Shown: one piece after another, positions 5,177 to 7,421 of the stretch
Layout of the letters: each line of letters begins with the position of its first letter
Numbering within the stretch: the stretch's first letter is position 1
Origin: Hyphomicrobium_A sp943371625
GTDB taxonomy: Bacteria; Pseudomonadota; Alphaproteobacteria; Rhizobiales; Hyphomicrobiaceae
Length of the DNA stretch: 7,421 bases
NCBI GenBank assembly: GCA_943371625.1
Contig: CALRVN010000203.1
Location: 1 to 7,421 of the forward strand
Reading direction: 5' to 3'
The notes under the pieces: generated by a model
Database searches by the model: none
What the model was told of the DNA's origin: nothing
The model's input: the letters and a program-made list of their open reading frames with translations, nothing else
Program-made: the position numbers and the translations under genes

Positions 5177-5791
5177 TCACGCCTGAGACAGGCGATCGGC
5201 AATCGGCCCGGCCGCGGCAGCAAGGAGCCAGCTCCACTGTGCAGCACTTGGCCCCCAGACGTAGGAAACGCCGATCGACGATCCGAACACCACGGCGACG
5301 AGCAGCGGCGTCAGCGCACCCGCGCGCCGGGTCGCCAAGGACACATCTTTGGGCATGAGCTTTGGATTGAGGCTCGCATACCACCACGCGCTGGCGAGCA
5401 TGACGCAACTGGCCATCAGCACCAGCGCATAGAGGGCGGTCCCCAGCGGGCCGCCATAGTCGCTCAAGAGGCCGGTCACGAACGGGATCAGCGCCACTGC
5501 CATCAGAAAGAACAGGTTGAGCCACAGCAGCAGCGGATCTGCTCGGGGGATGAGCGCGAACTGCCGGTGATGTGCGATCCACAGCACACCGATGACGATG
5601 AAGCTCAAAGCGTAGCAGAGAAAGCCGCGCCAGAGGCCGCTCACCGCCTCCTGCAGGGCTTCGGGCGAGAGCCCCTCGGGGACCTTCAGATCCAGCACCA
5701 ATATCGTGATGGCGACGGCCATGACGCCATCGGTGAAGAAGACGAGCCGTTCCGATGAGAACGTGTGATCTGTCGAGCTGTCCCCACTCAT
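5177..5791 (-). CDS. TMEM175-family (DUF1211) potassium channel-like membrane protein
   Basis: A 204-residue inner-membrane protein when started at the ATG at 5791. The first hydrophobic helix carries the family signature RxxxF(S/T)D: R15...F19-T20-D21, followed by GVMAVAITILVLDL. Bacterial TMEM175 proteins have six helices and assemble as tetramers, with helix 1 lining a potassium-selective pore. Hydrophobic segments here fall at about residues 16-34, 55-74, 87-108, 115-137, 160-178 and 184-198, which fits six. WIAHHRQF follows helix 2, as is usual in this family. The signature serine is threonine here. An ATG at 5857 would add 22 charged residues, and neither start has a clear ribosome binding site, so the start is uncertain. 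The gene is divergent from the eight-cysteine protein and lies 48 bases before ruvB, possibly co-transcribed with it. Confidence 0.88.
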   Translation of the reverse strand: MSGDSSTDHTFSSERLVFFTDGVMAVAITILVLDLKVPEGLSPEALQEAVSGLWRGFLCYALSFIVIGVLWIAHHRQFALIPRADPLLLWLNLFFLMAVALIPFVTGLLSDYGGPLGTALYALVLMASCVMLASAWWYASLNPKLMPKDVSLATRRAGALTPLLVAVVFGSSIGVSYVWGPSAAQWSWLLAAAAGPIADRLSQA

Positions 5792-5962
5792 GCACGTTGC
5801 GTGAGCTGCTTCGCGGCCTCGGTCAAGGACCGGCACGCGGGCGATGTTGCGCCGCATTCATGATCGGCCAAATCCTTGCCACTTCACAGGGTTGCACTAC
5901 CGGTCTACGGTTCAGGGTGGGCCCGGATCGGGAGGCACTCGCGGGCTCTGAGGGGTGACAGT
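5792..5962. promoter_or_regulatory. Divergent intergenic region between the channel gene and the eight-cysteine protein gene
   Basis: These 171 bases must hold both outward promoters, given the head-to-head arrangement. I cannot pick out convincing -35/-10 pairs. GAGGGG (5950-5955) is a good Shine-Dalgarno sequence for the ATG at 5963. Confidence 0.5.
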
Positions 5963-6361
5963 ATGCGTAAGGTTCTCGTTCTCGCCGTTTCCTGTGCCTT
6001 TGCCGCGACGGCCTTCCCGGCAGGCGCCGAAGAGCTGTGCGTCTCCTGCGAAGAGCCAGCGGCAACCTATCGTTGCGCTGTCGAGCAGCTGTCCGAGAAG
6101 ATGAAGGTCGGCGGCGAAATCCAGAGCGAGATGTGTACCAAGGTCCTGGCGAAAAAAGGCACGCACAAGAAGTGCCACGTTGTGTCCCTGCCCGAGGGCG
6201 GCAAATGCGACGGCCCCGAGCGTATGGTGAACGTGACCGACTATCAGCGTGCCGTCAGCGACACTGGTGAATCGACCTACGAAGTCGGCGCCTTCGAGAT
6301 CGCCCGCCGCAATGTTCACGATACCTGGCTGTGCGTGACCTCGATGTTCAAAGATTGCTGA
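5963..6361 (+). CDS. Secreted/periplasmic eight-cysteine protein, function unknown
   Basis: The protein has 132 residues. The start at 5963 is supported by GAGGGG eight bases upstream and by the signal peptide that follows it (residues 1-22, ending in AGA). The mature part begins EELCVSC and contains eight cysteines: 26, 29, 38, 58, 71, 82, 124 and 132, the last being the C-terminal residue. The even number, the CxxC pair near the new N-terminus and the export signal suggest four disulfide bonds in a periplasmic or secreted protein. CxxC could alternatively be redox-active or bind metal. The middle region (about 43-72) is lysine-rich and probably helical. I recognise no named family. It is divergent from the channel gene and 114 bases ahead of the S41 protein gene on the same strand, so co-expression with that protease is possible. 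Confidence 0.83.
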   Translation: MRKVLVLAVSCAFAATAFPAGAEELCVSCEEPAATYRCAVEQLSEKMKVGGEIQSEMCTKVLAKKGTHKKCHVVSLPEGGKCDGPERMVNVTDYQRAVSDTGESTYEVGAFEIARRNVHDTWLCVTSMFKDC

Positions 6362-6463
6362 CCGGAAAGATTGCGGAATTGTAAGGGCTGCTCGCGCCCT
6401 CCGCACGCTATCCTCTCGCATCGTCGCTTTCAGTACCTACATTTGCAGGCGTTCGCCGCGAAC

Positions 6464-6468
6464 TGAGG
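6464..6468 (+). promoter_or_regulatory. Ribosome binding site for the S41-like protein gene
   Basis: TGAGG seven bases before the ATG at 6476 supports that start, which opens directly onto a signal peptide. Confidence 0.6.
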
Positions 6469-6475
6469 TTGAGAC

Positions 6476-7421
6476 ATGCGCGCACCCGCTTTCGTCCGTT
6501 CCGGAGCACTCGCCGTTGCCGTCGCCGGCGCGCAAGCGCTCCCCACGCTGATCTCTGAGGCCCGTGCCTACGAGCCCAAACGCGATGAGAACACTGCCGT
6601 CTACGAAGAAGTCTGGCGTCTCGTGCGCGACAAGTTCTATGACCCGAAGATCAAGGGCCTCGACTGGCAAGCGTTGGGCGACAAGCACCGCAGCACCTAT
6701 GCGAGCGCGCGCACGGACGCGCAGCGCTCCGACGCCATCAACGCGCTGCTGGGTGAACTCGGCGTCTCGCACACGCATCACTACACGAGCGATGAGACGG
6801 CCTACTACGAACTCGTCGACATTTTCTCCTATCCACTCCGCCGCGATATCCCGAAGCACTTCTCCGGCGGCAAGGTGCGCTATGCCGGCATCGGCATGTT
6901 CACTCGCAACATCGAGGGCAAGACCTTCGTCACCGCGGTGTTCCCCGATATGCCGGCCGCCAAAGCCGGCCTGCTTGCCGGTGATGAGATCGTTTCCGCG
7001 GACGCCAAACCGTTTCAGCAGATCGGCTCCTTCCGTAACAAGGTCGGCGAGAAGGTCACACTGAAGGTGCGTCGCGCGTCCGGCGCGGACACGCAGGACA
7101 TTGTCGTCGAGCCGCAATGGGTCGACCCCGGCGAGACCTTCGAATCAGCACTGCGCGACAGCGCGCGCATTATCGAGATGAACGGCAAACGCATCGGCTA
7201 CGTGCGCGTCTGGTCGTACGCCGGCAGTGAGTACCAGAGCCAGCTGGAGGACGTCCTAAGCGAAGGCAAGCTCAAGGACGCCGACGCTCTGATCTGGGAT
7301 CTCCGCGATGGCTGGGGCGGCGCGCACCCGCGTTATCTGAGCATGTTCAACACTTACGGCCCGACGCTCGCACTGACGGCGCGCAACGGCACCACCAACC
7401 TCGTCGGCTATCGCTGGGGCA
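6476..7421 (+). CDS. Exported PDZ-containing S41-family (C-terminal processing type) peptidase, 3' partial
   Basis: The frame is open from the ATG at 6476 to the window end (315 complete codons). Residues 1-31 are a signal peptide ending ARA. An N-terminal helical region follows (about 38-100: VYEEVWRLVRDKFYDP...), typical of tail-specific proteases. It ends in GVSHTHHY, matching the usual D-S-H-(S/T)-x-Y segment. A PDZ domain spans about residues 135-205 and includes AKAGLLAGDEI. The start of the S41 core is visible as RIGYVRVWSYAG (239-250) and ALIWDLRDGWGG (271-282), the counterpart of the LILDLRxNxGG segment. The catalytic serine and lysine would come later, outside the window, so activity cannot be judged. 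These enzymes cleave periplasmic proteins near their C-termini. The DGWGG variant differs from classical CtpA/Prc. Confidence 0.9.
   Translation, partial: MRAPAFVRSGALAVAVAGAQALPTLISEARAYEPKRDENTAVYEEVWRLVRDKFYDPKIKGLDWQALGDKHRSTYASARTDAQRSDAINALLGELGVSHTHHYTSDETAYYELVDIFSYPLRRDIPKHFSGGKVRYAGIGMFTRNIEGKTFVTAVFPDMPAAKAGLLAGDEIVSADAKPFQQIGSFRNKVGEKVTLKVRRASGADTQDIVVEPQWVDPGETFESALRDSARIIEMNGKRIGYVRVWSYAGSEYQSQLEDVLSEGKLKDADALIWDLRDGWGGAHPRYLSMFNTYGPTLALTARNGTTNLVGYRWG

Noticed and set aside
4157..5758. A 533-codon open frame on the plus strand opposite ruvB and part of the channel gene
   Set aside because: It is an antisense shadow of high-GC coding DNA. The translation is low in hydrophobic structure, rich in Arg/Gln/His, and has no recognisable domain, whereas ruvB on the other strand is unmistakable.
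6384..6400. AGGGC/GCCCT hairpin after the eight-cysteine gene
   Set aside because: Only five base pairs with a seven-base loop and no T-run, so it is too weak to call a terminator.
1..7421. Search by eye for tRNA, rRNA, CRISPR arrays, insertion sequences and phage genes
   Set aside because: No cloverleaf, repeat-spacer pattern, transposase motif or phage structural gene was seen.

Overview
The window looks like a piece of chromosome from an alphaproteobacterium, most likely of the Hyphomicrobiales (Rhizobiales). The reasons are high-GC coding sequence, a RuvB and a YbgC-type thioesterase of alphaproteobacterial character, and an HU-family protein with the roughly 100-residue form and the GRNPATGE signature common in that order. 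I cannot name the genus. Hyphomicrobiaceae is a guess only. I see no phage, insertion sequence, CRISPR, rRNA or tRNA.

Layout. (1) 1-617, plus strand: the 3' part of a gene for an exported or envelope protein with an HECGH zinc-binding motif and a proline-rich tail. (2) 618-1036: an AT-rich, gene-free stretch with several inverted repeats, which appears to be the promoter and leader of the next gene. (3) 1037-1405, plus: a small secreted, very basic, cysteine-clustered protein made of two tandem repeats, followed by two strong hairpins. (4) 1555-1839, minus: a 94-residue protein with two membrane segments. (5) 2020-2322, minus: an HU-family DNA-binding protein with a clear intrinsic terminator at its 3' side. 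(6) 2488-5791, minus: a same-direction cluster read as TMEM175-type potassium channel, ruvB, Tat-exported metallophosphoesterase, ybgC. (7) 5963-6361, plus: a secreted protein with eight cysteines, divergent from the channel gene. (8) 6476-7421, plus: an exported PDZ/S41-type protease-like protein, cut off by the window end.

How they fit together. RuvB is the Holliday-junction branch-migration motor and YbgC is the thioesterase usually found with the Tol-Pal genes. In many proteobacteria these sit in a ruvC-ruvA-ruvB-ybgC-tolQRAB neighbourhood. Here ruvA and ruvC do not precede ruvB and the tol genes do not follow ybgC, so only a remnant of that neighbourhood is present, with a phosphoesterase inserted. 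The flanks are rich in exported proteins: the HECGH protein, the basic repeat protein, the eight-cysteine protein, the S41 protein and the Tat phosphoesterase.

The least explained part is the basic cysteine-repeat protein together with its 419-base AT-rich upstream region (618-1405). I do not recognise this protein family. It is the best candidate for something undescribed. The rest is fairly ordinary chromosomal content.
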